Assembly: GCA_947495295.1 (NCBI GenBank)
Contig: CANLYJ010000007.1
Span: 54,989-118,988, forward strand
Length of the DNA stretch: 64,000 nucleotides
Direction: 5' to 3'
Source: an uncultured Paracoccaceae bacterium
GTDB lineage: Bacteria > Pseudomonadota > Alphaproteobacteria > Rhodobacterales > Rhodobacteraceae
Part shown: positions 16,883-26,119 of the stretch, piece by piece
How the letters are laid out: each line of letters opens with the position of its first letter
Numbering within the stretch: position 1 is the first letter of the stretch
The notes under the pieces: generated by a model
Databases searched by the model: none
Told to the model about the DNA's origin: nothing
What the model saw: only the letters and a program-made list of their open reading frames with translations
Program-made: the position numbers and the translations under genes

Positions 16883-18472
16883 ATGAAGAAGAATGTTGTC
16901 ATCGGCTTTCTGGGGACGAATCTGGACGCGGGCAAGCGCCGCCGCTGGCGTCCCTCTGTGCAGATCAATGATCATCCTGATTTTCCTATTACGCGACTGG
17001 AATTGCTGCATGATCGGCGCTGGACGGGGCTTGCCACGAAAATCAAAGGCGAGGTTGAACGCGCCCATCCCGAAACCGAGGTCCTGCTGCACGAGGTCAA
17101 CGTCCACGACCCGTGGGATTTTGAGGAGATGTATGGCGCGATGTTCGATTTCGCCCGTGATTATGGTTTTGATGATGAGCGGGAGGAATACCACGTTCAT
17201 CTGACCACCGGCACACATGTTGCGCAAATCTGCTGGTTCCTGCTAACCGAGGCGCGCCATATCCCGGCCAAACTGGTTCAGACCGGCCCGCCGCGCGGTG
17301 AGGATACCGGCCCCGGCACCTTGCAGATCGTTGATCTTGATCTGTCGCGCTACAATGCCCTGCAACAACGGTTTGATCTGGTTTCCAAGGAATATAACGC
17401 CCTGTTGAAGGGCGGGATCGACACCAAGAACGCAGCCTTTAACGCGATGATTGACCGGATGGAGGTCGTGACCTCCAATTCAGACGCGCCGCTGTTGTTG
17501 ATAGGGCCGACCGGGACGGGGAAATCGGATCTTGCCGCGCGCTTGTATGAATTGAAGCTGCAACGCCGTCGCATCAAGGGCCGTTTGGTCCATGTGAATT
17601 GTTCGACGCTGAAGGGCGAGCGGGCCATGTCGACCCTATTTGGCCACCGCAGACAATCTATCCGTGGCGCAGGGTCCGACCGGCGCGGCCTGCTGCAAGA
17701 GGCTGATGGCGGTGTCCTGTTTCTGGACGAGATTGACGAGCTGGGTCTGGATGAACAGGCGATGATCCTGCACGCGGTTGAGACGGGCAAATACCTGCCA
17801 CTTGGGTCGGATTACGAGGTGACCAGCCGGTTTCATCTGATCGCGGGGGCGGGGCGTGATCTGGCGGCTTTGGTGGCCAAGGGCCAGTTTCGCGCCGACC
17901 TGTTTGCCCGGCTGAACCTATGGACATTCCACCTACCCGCTTTGCGTGACCGACCCGAGGATATCGACCCGAATATCGCCTATGAACTGGCACGGGTAGA
18001 AAAACTGTTGGGGCAACGGCTCAGCTTTAATGCCGATGCATTCACCCGCTATCAACGTTTTGCCACAGATCCGGGCACTGATTGGTCAGGCAATTTTCGT
18101 GACCTGTCCGCATCTGTCCAACGCATGTGTACCCTTGCCCCGCGGGGACGGATTACATTGGCTATGGTCGAGGATGAAATTGCCACGTTGCGCAGCACAT
18201 GGCGCGACGCGACCCGCGACCCGGATTTGCAGCTATTGCAGGCGCATCTGGGTGCGGCTGCACAGGACATCGACATCTTTGATCGGGTCCAATTGGCCGC
18301 TGTTATTCGGATTTGCCAGAAAAGCGCGAGCCTGAGCGCTGCGGGTCGGACGTTATTCGCGGCTTCGCGCGCGGCCAGGGCCAGCCGGAACGATGCCGAC
18401 CGGCTGCGCAAGTATCTGGATAAATTCGGTCTTGATTGGGCGCAATGTCAGGCAGATGCCGCTTCAGGGTAG
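16883..18472 (+). CDS. rtcR: RtcR-type CARF + AAA+ transcriptional regulator
   Basis: VVIGFLGTNLDAGKRRRWRPSVQINDHPDFPITRLELLHD (RtcR N-terminal domain), GPTGTGKSDLA Walker A, GGVLFLDEIDELG Walker B; ATG at 16871 also possible. Confidence 0.93.
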   Translation: MKKNVVIGFLGTNLDAGKRRRWRPSVQINDHPDFPITRLELLHDRRWTGLATKIKGEVERAHPETEVLLHEVNVHDPWDFEEMYGAMFDFARDYGFDDEREEYHVHLTTGTHVAQICWFLLTEARHIPAKLVQTGPPRGEDTGPGTLQIVDLDLSRYNALQQRFDLVSKEYNALLKGGIDTKNAAFNAMIDRMEVVTSNSDAPLLLIGPTGTGKSDLAARLYELKLQRRRIKGRLVHVNCSTLKGERAMSTLFGHRRQSIRGAGSDRRGLLQEADGGVLFLDEIDELGLDEQAMILHAVETGKYLPLGSDYEVTSRFHLIAGAGRDLAALVAKGQFRADLFARLNLWTFHLPALRDRPEDIDPNIAYELARVEKLLGQRLSFNADAFTRYQRFATDPGTDWSGNFRDLSASVQRMCTLAPRGRITLAMVEDEIATLRSTWRDATRDPDLQLLQAHLGAAAQDIDIFDRVQLAAVIRICQKSASLSAAGRTLFAASRAARASRNDADRLRKYLDKFGLDWAQCQADAASG

Positions 18473-19230
18473 TCGCGCAGGAACACCCATTTGTCCCCCT
18501 CGGACAGATCGGCGTCAAAGCGGTAGCCACCGCTGTTAAAGCCTTTGATCTCATCAGCGTCCGTAAGCCGGTTTTCGATGATGTAGCGCGCCATGGCCCC
18601 ACGGGCTCGTTTGGCAAAGAAGCTGACGATGCGTGGCTTATCGTCTTTCAACTCCATAAAACTCGGCGTGATCACCCGCAACGTCAGCGCCTTGCGATCA
18701 GCGGCCCCGAAATACTCCTGACTGGCGCAGTTGATCAGCGTGTCGGTGCCTTGCGCCGCGCCCTGCCTGTTCAACGCCTTGGCAATCGTGTCGCCCCAAT
18801 AGTCATAAAGCGATTTGCCCCGCCGGGTTTTCAGGCGGCTGCCCATTTCCAGCCGGTAAGGCTGAATGGCATCCAAAGGTCGCAACACCCCGTAAAGGCC
18901 GGACAGGATGCAAAGGTGGTCCTGCGCCCAATCCAGATCATCCTTGGTCAGTGTTCGCGCCTCTAGCCCCTGATAGGTGTCGCCGTTGAAGGCGAGCGCG
19001 GCGGGCTTTGTCGCCTCTGGCGCCGGTTCATCAGCAAAGGTTTTGAAACGATCCCGGTTCAACCGGGCCAGATCATCAGAGATACCCATCAACCCCTTAA
19101 GGTCTTTCAACGTCAGATTGCGTGCAGTTCTGGCGAGGCTGATCGCCTCTTTGGTAAAAACGGGTTGCGTCGCTGTAACGGCAACCGGGTCCATATCAAG
19201 TGATTTTGCAGGTGATATCGTGACGAGCAT
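18448..19230 (-). CDS. yaaA: Peroxide stress protein YaaA
   Basis: MLVTISPAKSLDMD...FNGDTYQGLEA...ILSGLYGVLRPLDAIQPYRLEMG. Confidence 0.95.
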   Translation of the reverse strand: MLVTISPAKSLDMDPVAVTATQPVFTKEAISLARTARNLTLKDLKGLMGISDDLARLNRDRFKTFADEPAPEATKPAALAFNGDTYQGLEARTLTKDDLDWAQDHLCILSGLYGVLRPLDAIQPYRLEMGSRLKTRRGKSLYDYWGDTIAKALNRQGAAQGTDTLINCASQEYFGAADRKALTLRVITPSFMELKDDKPRIVSFFAKRARGAMARYIIENRLTDADEIKGFNSGGYRFDADLSEGDKWVFLRDYPEAASA

Positions 19231-19276
19231 GACTGTCTTCCTTTTGGTCTTGCGGAAGACTTAACACGCAACTGGG

Positions 19277-19603
19277 TTAGTTCAACTGGACCTGTAACGG
19301 ATATTGCCCATCTTCAAACGGCCCGAACAAATCATCAAGATCGGGGTGATCCACGGGTTCGCCAGAATAATCGGCAATCAGGTTCTGCTCCGAGACATAG
19401 GCGACATAAAAGCTCTGCTCATTCTCGGCCAGAAGATGATAAAACGGCTGGTCTTTTTTGGGCCGGCTATCTTCGGGGATGGCGTTGTACCATGCATCCG
19501 TGTTCGAAAACATCGCATCCACGTCAAAGACAACACCCCGGAACGGATGTTTCCGGTGGCGGACGATCTGACCCAGATGATATTTCGCACGTGTCGTAAA
19601 CAT
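19277..19603 (-). CDS. hspQ: Heat shock protein HspQ
   Basis: AKYHLGQIVRHRKHPFRGVVFDVD...KDQPFYHLLAENEQSFYVAYVSEQNL. Confidence 0.9.
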   Translation of the reverse strand: MFTTRAKYHLGQIVRHRKHPFRGVVFDVDAMFSNTDAWYNAIPEDSRPKKDQPFYHLLAENEQSFYVAYVSEQNLIADYSGEPVDHPDLDDLFGPFEDGQYPLQVQLN

Positions 19604-19686
19604 TATAACAATACCCCACATTCCGGTATATGCCCCGAAAAGCGGCGCTGTCTAGGTTTTGACCCTTAAAATTAAGGAAACAGTTT

Positions 19687-20568
19687 GTGAGCATTGTCCT
19701 GACAGTGGTCAATATTACGGCCCCGGTTTTCCTGTTGGCCACCGTCGGCTTTGTCTGGGTCAAGCTGGGATTTGAATACCGGGTGGAGTTCGTCACCCGC
19801 ATGGCCATGACGCTTGCCGTGCCTTGCCTGATCTTTGTAGCCTTGATGCAGACCCAGATCGCGCCAGAGGCGCTGGCCGCCCTGTCGCTGGCATCGCTTG
19901 CCGCCTATAGTCTTGTGATTGCTGCTTTTTTTGTTGCTGTGAAGGCTTTGCGCCTGGACGTACCGACATATCTGGCACCATTGTCGTTTGGCAATACCGG
20001 CAATCTGGGCCTGCCACTTGCGCTGTTTGCCTTTGGCGATGTTGGGCTGGGCTATGCCGTTGTTGTTTTCGCCGTGATGGCGGTCTTGTCATTCACGATT
20101 GGCGTCTGGATCGTGTCGGGTGGTGGATCAATCAAGCGGGTCGTTCAGGAACCCATGGTTGCCGCCACGTTATTGGGCGCGCTTTTCTTGTGGCAGGGGT
20201 GGGAAACCCCCGCATTTCTGACAAATGCGCTGGATTTGATTGGACAAATGGCCATCCCGATGATGCTGATCACGCTTGGCGTTGCCGTGGCGCGGTTGAA
20301 TGGGCGGATGATGCGGCAGGCCGCCGCACTGTCCATTCTGAAGGTGATCCTATGCGTTGCCGCAGCAGCCGCGGCCGCATCACTATTCACCCTGGACCCG
20401 GTCGCGACCGCCGTTCTGGTTGTGCAAGTTGCCACGCCGGTCGCAGTCACATCCTACCTTTTGGCGGAAAAATATGGGGCTGATGCGCAACCGGTGGCCG
20501 GGCTGGTTGTCGCCTCAACCCTGTTATCGGTTGTCGCTTTACCGCTTATCCTTGCATTTGTGATCTGA
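19687..20568 (+). CDS. AEC-family permease
   Basis: Ten-helix hydrophobic profile; APLSFGNTGNLGLPLALFAFG AEC motif. Confidence 0.85.
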   Translation: MSIVLTVVNITAPVFLLATVGFVWVKLGFEYRVEFVTRMAMTLAVPCLIFVALMQTQIAPEALAALSLASLAAYSLVIAAFFVAVKALRLDVPTYLAPLSFGNTGNLGLPLALFAFGDVGLGYAVVVFAVMAVLSFTIGVWIVSGGGSIKRVVQEPMVAATLLGALFLWQGWETPAFLTNALDLIGQMAIPMMLITLGVAVARLNGRMMRQAAALSILKVILCVAAAAAAASLFTLDPVATAVLVVQVATPVAVTSYLLAEKYGADAQPVAGLVVASTLLSVVALPLILAFVI

Positions 20569-20643
20569 CGGACGCTCTTTGGGATTCACAGGACCAGTTT
20601 GATCAGTTAGGATCAAAGAAAAACAAATATAAGCGAGAGGCAG

Positions 20644-21237
20644 ATGAGCAGTTTCTTTCGCGCAATGATCGCGGTGCTTGTGTTGGGCAGTTGCAGCGGC
20701 GGTGGATCCGGATACGGGTCAGCGCCACGCAATCTGGATGACGCTTGCAGCATCGTGTCGCAGCGCCCTGAATACCTTCGCGCGTTCAAGCAGGTCGAAC
20801 GCAAATACGGTGTCCCTGTGCCATCGCTGATGGCGATGATCTATCAGGAAAGCAAATTCATCAGCGATAACCGCACCCCCCATCAGTATGCGTTAGGCGT
20901 TATTCCTGTTGGCCGCCAGTCATCCGCCTTTGGCTATAGCCAGGCGCTGGATGGGACCTGGAAGGAGTATCAGGATGAGGTTGCGGGTCGCCGTGCCCGT
21001 CGTGACGACATTTACGCCGCCACCGATTTCATGGGCTGGTACATGGTCCAGACGGTGGAGGAAACAGGTGTGCCGATCGACGATACGCGCAACCAATACC
21101 TTGCCTATCACGATGGCCGTACCGGGTTTAAACGGGGCACTTGGAAATCAAAAAGCTGGCTGGTCCGTATCTCGGGTGAGGTTGAGGCGCGCGCAGTGTT
21201 GTATGACACCCAATTGCGCAGTTGTGGGAAACGCTAG
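20644..21237 (+). CDS. Lytic transglycosylase-like lipoprotein
   Basis: VLGSCSGGG lipobox; VPVPSLMAMIYQESKF...AFGYSQALDGTWKEYQ SLT-like motif. Confidence 0.8.
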   Translation: MSSFFRAMIAVLVLGSCSGGGSGYGSAPRNLDDACSIVSQRPEYLRAFKQVERKYGVPVPSLMAMIYQESKFISDNRTPHQYALGVIPVGRQSSAFGYSQALDGTWKEYQDEVAGRRARRDDIYAATDFMGWYMVQTVEETGVPIDDTRNQYLAYHDGRTGFKRGTWKSKSWLVRISGEVEARAVLYDTQLRSCGKR

Positions 21238-21542
21238 CAGCAGGTCGTCACGCGCGGGTCGCTTTTGCAGCAATCCCTGACCAGATATCCGATCATTGCG
21301 CCCATCGCGTCAAAGTCCACGCGGTAGATGATGCTGCGTGATGCCCTTGTGGCGTTGATCAACCCGGCATCCGCCAGCGTGGACAAATGAAACGATGTCC
21401 GCGACGCAGACGCGCCCACCTTTTTGCTGATGTCACCAGCCGCTGCACCTGCTGGTCCCATGGTCACCAGATACCGCAGGATGCGCAGTCGCGTTGCCTG
21501 CGCCAAGGCGCCAAGTGCCTGGATAACTGCCTGTTCTTCCAT
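21234..21542 (-). CDS. ArsR-family metalloregulator
   Basis: ALAQATRLRILRYLVTMGPAGAAAGDISKKVGASASRTSFHLSTLADAGLI; C-terminal DCCKSDPRVTTCC. Confidence 0.9.
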   Translation of the reverse strand: MEEQAVIQALGALAQATRLRILRYLVTMGPAGAAAGDISKKVGASASRTSFHLSTLADAGLINATRASRSIIYRVDFDAMGAMIGYLVRDCCKSDPRVTTCC

Positions 21543-21613
21543 ATTTCAATCTTTCTTGAAATGTTTTGGGTTTTCGATCATATTTCAACAAAAGTTGAAA
21601 TAGGAGATACCCA

Positions 21614-22120
21614 ATGCCAGCGACCGATACAACACTCCAAGCGCTAACCACCGAACTGGATCAGGCGGCGCCTGATCAACCGCTGATCTTTGTGACAGAT
21701 GATGGCGATATCGGCCCTGGCTATCATGTGACCGAGCTTAAGCATCTTGCCGTTCACAGTATTGATTGCGGTGGTCGACGTTCCAGCTGGGATGAGGCGC
21801 AGTTGCAACTGCTTGACGGGCGCAATGGCACGCATATGTCCGTTGGAAAGTTCGTCACAATTGCCCGACGCAGCATGGCAGCGGTGGACGGTTTGGGTGA
21901 TGTGCCACTTTCGGTGGAATATGCCCCGCAAAATCAAGGCCTTCACCGGTATCACATCGGGACTGCAATAGCCGGTTCAGACGGTTTGCGGCTATCGCTG
22001 GTCCCGGATGCAGCATTGTGCAAGCCTACGTCGAAATGGGGACTTGGCCCACCATTCCAGGCAAAAAACAGGGCAGGCCGAAAGGCCCGCCCTGCATCTG
22101 ACTGTTGTGCGCCGCGTTAG
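21614..22120 (+). CDS. DUF6428-like protein
   Basis: Divergent from arsR-type gene; GPGYHVTELKHLAVHSIDCGGRRSSWDEAQLQLLDG, C-terminal DCCAPR. Confidence 0.65.
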   Translation: MPATDTTLQALTTELDQAAPDQPLIFVTDDGDIGPGYHVTELKHLAVHSIDCGGRRSSWDEAQLQLLDGRNGTHMSVGKFVTIARRSMAAVDGLGDVPLSVEYAPQNQGLHRYHIGTAIAGSDGLRLSLVPDAALCKPTSKWGLGPPFQAKNRAGRKARPASDCCAPR

Positions 22121-22722
22121 GGGTTCCAGTTGCTGGTGGCGGCGACGATGTTGAACTTCCGTTCGCTGATGCTGCCGCCTGAAACCAAATCGTTCAGGAT
22201 CACCGTTGTCTGGCTGCCCACATCATCGGTCACGATCCATTGACGCAGCTCAACCGGACTGCCTGTGAACACCATCTGAATGTTCCCGTATTGCGGGTTG
22301 TCGGGGTCTTGCGCGGTGACCGTCGTGCTTGTTCCGTCAAAGGTTTGGTTGGTCACCATCCGCGCCCGGCCCAGATCAACATTGCGTTGCAGGATAATGC
22401 CCAGCGGTGTCTGGTTCAGGGGATAAGTCTCTGGTCCCGTGTTCGAGCGCGGGTCAAAGATCGCCAATTGGCCACCCTGCCCGATCACCAAGGATTTCTC
22501 GGGCGGGTTATACTCGAACCGGATGCGTCCGGGCCGTTTGATGTAAATGGTACCCGTTGACAGTGTGCCGTCGGCGTTGATCTGAGTGAACCCACCTTGT
22601 GCTGTCTGCAACTGGTTGAGGTATTGCGATATCTGCCCGAGGCTCAGCTGTTGTGCAGATGCGGCGCCTGCAAAAACCGCAAGGATCATTGCAAAGGCGA
22701 GTGTGAAGAAACGTTTGGTCAT
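22117..22722 (-). CDS. lolA: Outer-membrane lipoprotein carrier protein LolA
   Basis: LGQISQYLNQLQTAQGGFTQINADGTLSTGTIYIKRPGRIRFEYNPPEKSLVIGQGGQLAIFD. Confidence 0.92.
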   Translation of the reverse strand: MTKRFFTLAFAMILAVFAGAASAQQLSLGQISQYLNQLQTAQGGFTQINADGTLSTGTIYIKRPGRIRFEYNPPEKSLVIGQGGQLAIFDPRSNTGPETYPLNQTPLGIILQRNVDLGRARMVTNQTFDGTSTTVTAQDPDNPQYGNIQMVFTGSPVELRQWIVTDDVGSQTTVILNDLVSGGSISERKFNIVAATSNWNP

Positions 22723-22906
22723 AAACCTTACCTATATCTGAAGGTGCCTGTTTGCACCCGTTATGCAGACATCACAACAGCACGGCCCGGCCCGTTAGGC
22801 GATATCACGCCGGATGATTTCAGATATCCGGACGGCTTTGCACCTTATTTTACTGATGTTCGGGCCTGATCGATCAGCTTTTCGTGATCTGCCACATGAT
22901 CACAGG

Positions 22907-24526
22907 TCAGCGCACCCAGATTTCAACGCGGCTATGTGTGTTGCCCGCCACTTGACCCTTATAGCAGGCAACCGGGGCCACTGGGCCAAAACCGTAGGAG
23001 GATAATTGCAGGTTATTGCTGGCGATCACGTCTGCTGCAAAAATGCTGAAGGCCGCTTCAACGCCTGATGCAACCTTTTCAGACACATCAATAGCCGTTT
23101 GATCGCCTTCACTGCTTTCTGCAAGGCCGACGAAGAAGATATTGCGACCAGCATAGGCATCATCGGCAAGCGTCTCTGCAAGCGTCTTGAACATCGCACG
23201 GTTCCATCCGCTTTCCGGTCCGCTGGTCGCCCCGCCGATCAAGGTGGGTGACAACCGTTCGGCATCAAATAGCCGCTCAAACATAGTCGCTGCGGCCGGT
23301 TTGGCGGCATCGCTCAGCTCTGCGCTCATGATGGCAGAAAGGCGTGTGTTATTCTTGGCCGGGTCCAACTGCACGGCGCTGTAGTTCAAGAACCCGTCTT
23401 CCTGCAGAACGGTCTGCACGGCATCGCTGCTGGCAAAATCCAGCAGGGCGGGTGTCAAACCGTTTGAAGGCAAAGTATTGTAGCGCGCCATAATCGGGCG
23501 GATCAACGGATACTCCCCCGAGATCATGTTGAAGACGTCAGGCGCAACCGCGCGCCCACAGCTTCCTGCCACATCCAGCAACTCATTCTCGCCAGTATTG
23601 TCCAGACTGACAACGCTGATACTGCCCGGAAACTGACCGACAGAGGCGGCGATACCGGCCTCATCCGCCATGGTCAGCACGTTGCCCGCGATCGTCTTTC
23701 CGGCTGGTTCCATCACCGTGGCAATGAACTCTGCCCGTAAATCTGTGTTTTCCGGCAGTTGCAGCGGCAGGATACGCTTGTCAGCACCACCAAGGGCAGA
23801 CCAATTGCTGATCTCGCCTGCGTAAATCGCCGCGATGTCCTCTAGCGACACAGACGTGACGCCGGAATCGGGCGCGGCGATGACGGCAAATGCCGTCAAA
23901 CCGACCATCTGGTGGGTCAAGGGCCCGGTCAGCGCCCAGCCAGTCACATCAGGAAAATCGGCCTCTGCACTGCCGGTGAGAGATGTGATTGCGATATTGA
24001 TATCGCCTGCCGTTCCCACGCCAACCGGGCGAAGCGTTGCTTCTTCGCCTGTCGCGCCCCGCGACAACACGACAAGCCCCTGATCAGTTTCGCGAACATC
24101 AACGTCGGTTCCCTGCTCTGACAGATAGGTTCCCGCCACGACACCGAACAGATCTTCAAAGTTCCTACGCCCGAAGCTCACTGACAAATCGGCCGAAACG
24201 TTGGAAGAGCCAGAAGATGTCGCCGTAGCCACTTGGGTGTCTTCCTTACTTGCACCCGTCACAACTTCAACAAAGGCGGCTGCATCCAGACCAAAATCAT
24301 TATTGGCCAGAACATCCTGGCAACCGGTCCCGTAACATCCAACCTCTGACGCAGGCACGCTGACCACGCCAACAGAGGTACTTACGGATAGCATTGTGCC
24401 ATCATAGTTGACGATTTCCCCGGCAACGCTGATGAACCCATCCAGTGACCGCAGCTCAACCTCTTGAGCGAACAGGGCAGCAGGCGCGGCTGCACAAAGT
24501 AATGTGACGATGGTTCTTTTCAGCAT
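22907..24526 (-). CDS. PstS-like substrate-binding domain fused to OmpA-like C-terminus
   Basis: Start MLKRTIVTLLCAAAPAALFAQ; VSLEDIAAIYAGEISNWSALGG PBP motif; C-terminal NNLQLSSYGFGPVAP...NTHSRVEIWVR OmpA motif. Confidence 0.8.
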   Translation of the reverse strand: MLKRTIVTLLCAAAPAALFAQEVELRSLDGFISVAGEIVNYDGTMLSVSTSVGVVSVPASEVGCYGTGCQDVLANNDFGLDAAAFVEVVTGASKEDTQVATATSSGSSNVSADLSVSFGRRNFEDLFGVVAGTYLSEQGTDVDVRETDQGLVVLSRGATGEEATLRPVGVGTAGDINIAITSLTGSAEADFPDVTGWALTGPLTHQMVGLTAFAVIAAPDSGVTSVSLEDIAAIYAGEISNWSALGGADKRILPLQLPENTDLRAEFIATVMEPAGKTIAGNVLTMADEAGIAASVGQFPGSISVVSLDNTGENELLDVAGSCGRAVAPDVFNMISGEYPLIRPIMARYNTLPSNGLTPALLDFASSDAVQTVLQEDGFLNYSAVQLDPAKNNTRLSAIMSAELSDAAKPAAATMFERLFDAERLSPTLIGGATSGPESGWNRAMFKTLAETLADDAYAGRNIFFVGLAESSEGDQTAIDVSEKVASGVEAAFSIFAADVIASNNLQLSSYGFGPVAPVACYKGQVAGNTHSRVEIWVR

Positions 24527-24814
24527 TTGCTTTCGTAGCTCCGACGATAATGTACCTGCACGCTCGCGCGCACTGCGTGTGACACTCACCAACCAAACAA
24601 AGCAACAAACCAACACGACTATTTGCAGATTGGTTAACACTTAACCCTATTGTTGTCACCGGTCAGTCGGTGGTCCGTTTTTTGTTTGTTTTCTTGTTGC
24701 TAACCCACATCGCGCATTGGCCTTACACAACAATGGGTCAGGCGTTGCGCGTTATCTTACGTAAATCAGCAGTTTCCCCAAGGGCATTTTTCAAAGTCGG
24801 ATGCCCGTCAGCCG

Positions 24815-25480
24815 TCAACCTGGCGCCTTTGCATAGCGCAGATGCCCTGACTTGATCCAAAGCCTGGCCCCGTCAGTGCCGGCCTTAGCCACCAGCGCCG
24901 TACCGTCAGGCAAACGTAGCCAGGTGTGTTTGTCCAGCGTTTCACCCTGTTCAGTCACGCTGCCATCAAGCACCAGCATTTCGATCCCGCCGGGTTCATT
25001 CATCGAAAGCGATGCGCCCGCATCAAGTGCGTGATATGTCACCACCTCTTGGGCATCGCGGTGCAGTTCAGCACTGGCCAGCCCATTCTCTACCGCACCC
25101 AGTTCGTCTGCCATGGTTTTACGAAACTGGTTGCGATCATCCATGTCGAATTGCCAGAGTTTGACAAAGATGGTGCAACCCGGTTCTGATCCCGGCGTAT
25201 GCGCCGTCGTTGGTGGATTGCGTACATAGGTTCCCATGGGGTAGTCGCCGTGTTCGTCCTGAAAAACCCCGTCCAACACGATGAATTCCTCACCACCGGT
25301 ATGGGTATGCGCCGAAAAATGGCTGCCAGGGGCGTAGCGCACAATTGTGGTGGCGCGGGCCACTTCATCGCCAATCCGGTCAAGCATCCGCCGGTCCACG
25401 CCCGGCATGGGCGACGCCTGCCAAGGGCGTTGCTCTGAGTGGACGACCACACGGGTCGTGAAATCGGCGTTCAGTTCCAT
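24815..25480 (-). CDS. ChrR-like cupin protein
   Basis: [42 protein letters not shown] cupin motif. Confidence 0.8.
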   Translation of the reverse strand: MELNADFTTRVVVHSEQRPWQASPMPGVDRRMLDRIGDEVARATTIVRYAPGSHFSAHTHTGGEEFIVLDGVFQDEHGDYPMGTYVRNPPTTAHTPGSEPGCTIFVKLWQFDMDDRNQFRKTMADELGAVENGLASAELHRDAQEVVTYHALDAGASLSMNEPGGIEMLVLDGSVTEQGETLDKHTWLRLPDGTALVAKAGTDGARLWIKSGHLRYAKAPG

Positions 25481-25635
25481 TTCGGTGTCCTTTTCCATGG
25501 CTGGGCATACCATGCCTGACACAAGGTCATGCCCGCCTGCCACCCCTTTTGCCCGTCACGACACATCTATTTGAAACATTGCAATATTGTTTTGGTCTAT
25601 GGCTGGACGACACATATCGGCCAAGGGAACACTTC

Positions 25636-26103
25636 ATGCGTGGCATCATTATCGGCATCCTTCTTTTTCTGGGCACGCAGGTCGCTGCCCAATCGGTCAC
25701 AGATCGCGATGGCTGGGTTGTTATGCAAACTGACAAGGGTTTTGATACCTTGTTGGATGACCTCAAAACGGCCGTGCGCAACAACAAGTTTGGCGTTGTT
25801 ACGCAGGCGGGCCCAACCGGTGCCGCCCGCAATCGCGGCATCACCATCCCCAATAACCGGGTCGTGGGCGTTTTTAACAATGTCTACGCCGTCCGCATTC
25901 TGGAAGCATCCGTACCCGCCATGATCGAAGCCCCAATCCGATTTTATCTGACCGAGGATGAAAGCGGCGCAGCGACACTTTCCTATAAAACGCCCAGCCA
26001 TGTGTTTGCGCCCTATGCACTGGACGCCAGCGCTGACCTGATGGTAGCTGCCGGTGAGCTTGACGCGGTCTTTTTGACGATCGCCACTGCCGCAGCCCGC
26101 TAA
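25636..26103 (+). CDS. DUF302 domain protein, secreted
   Basis: Signal peptide; GFDTLLDDLKTAVRNNKFGVV...NNVYAVRILEASVPAMIEAPIRFYLTE. Confidence 0.8.
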   Translation: MRGIIIGILLFLGTQVAAQSVTDRDGWVVMQTDKGFDTLLDDLKTAVRNNKFGVVTQAGPTGAARNRGITIPNNRVVGVFNNVYAVRILEASVPAMIEAPIRFYLTEDESGAATLSYKTPSHVFAPYALDASADLMVAAGELDAVFLTIATAAAR

Positions 26104-26119
26104 AGATAAGGACAAACCC

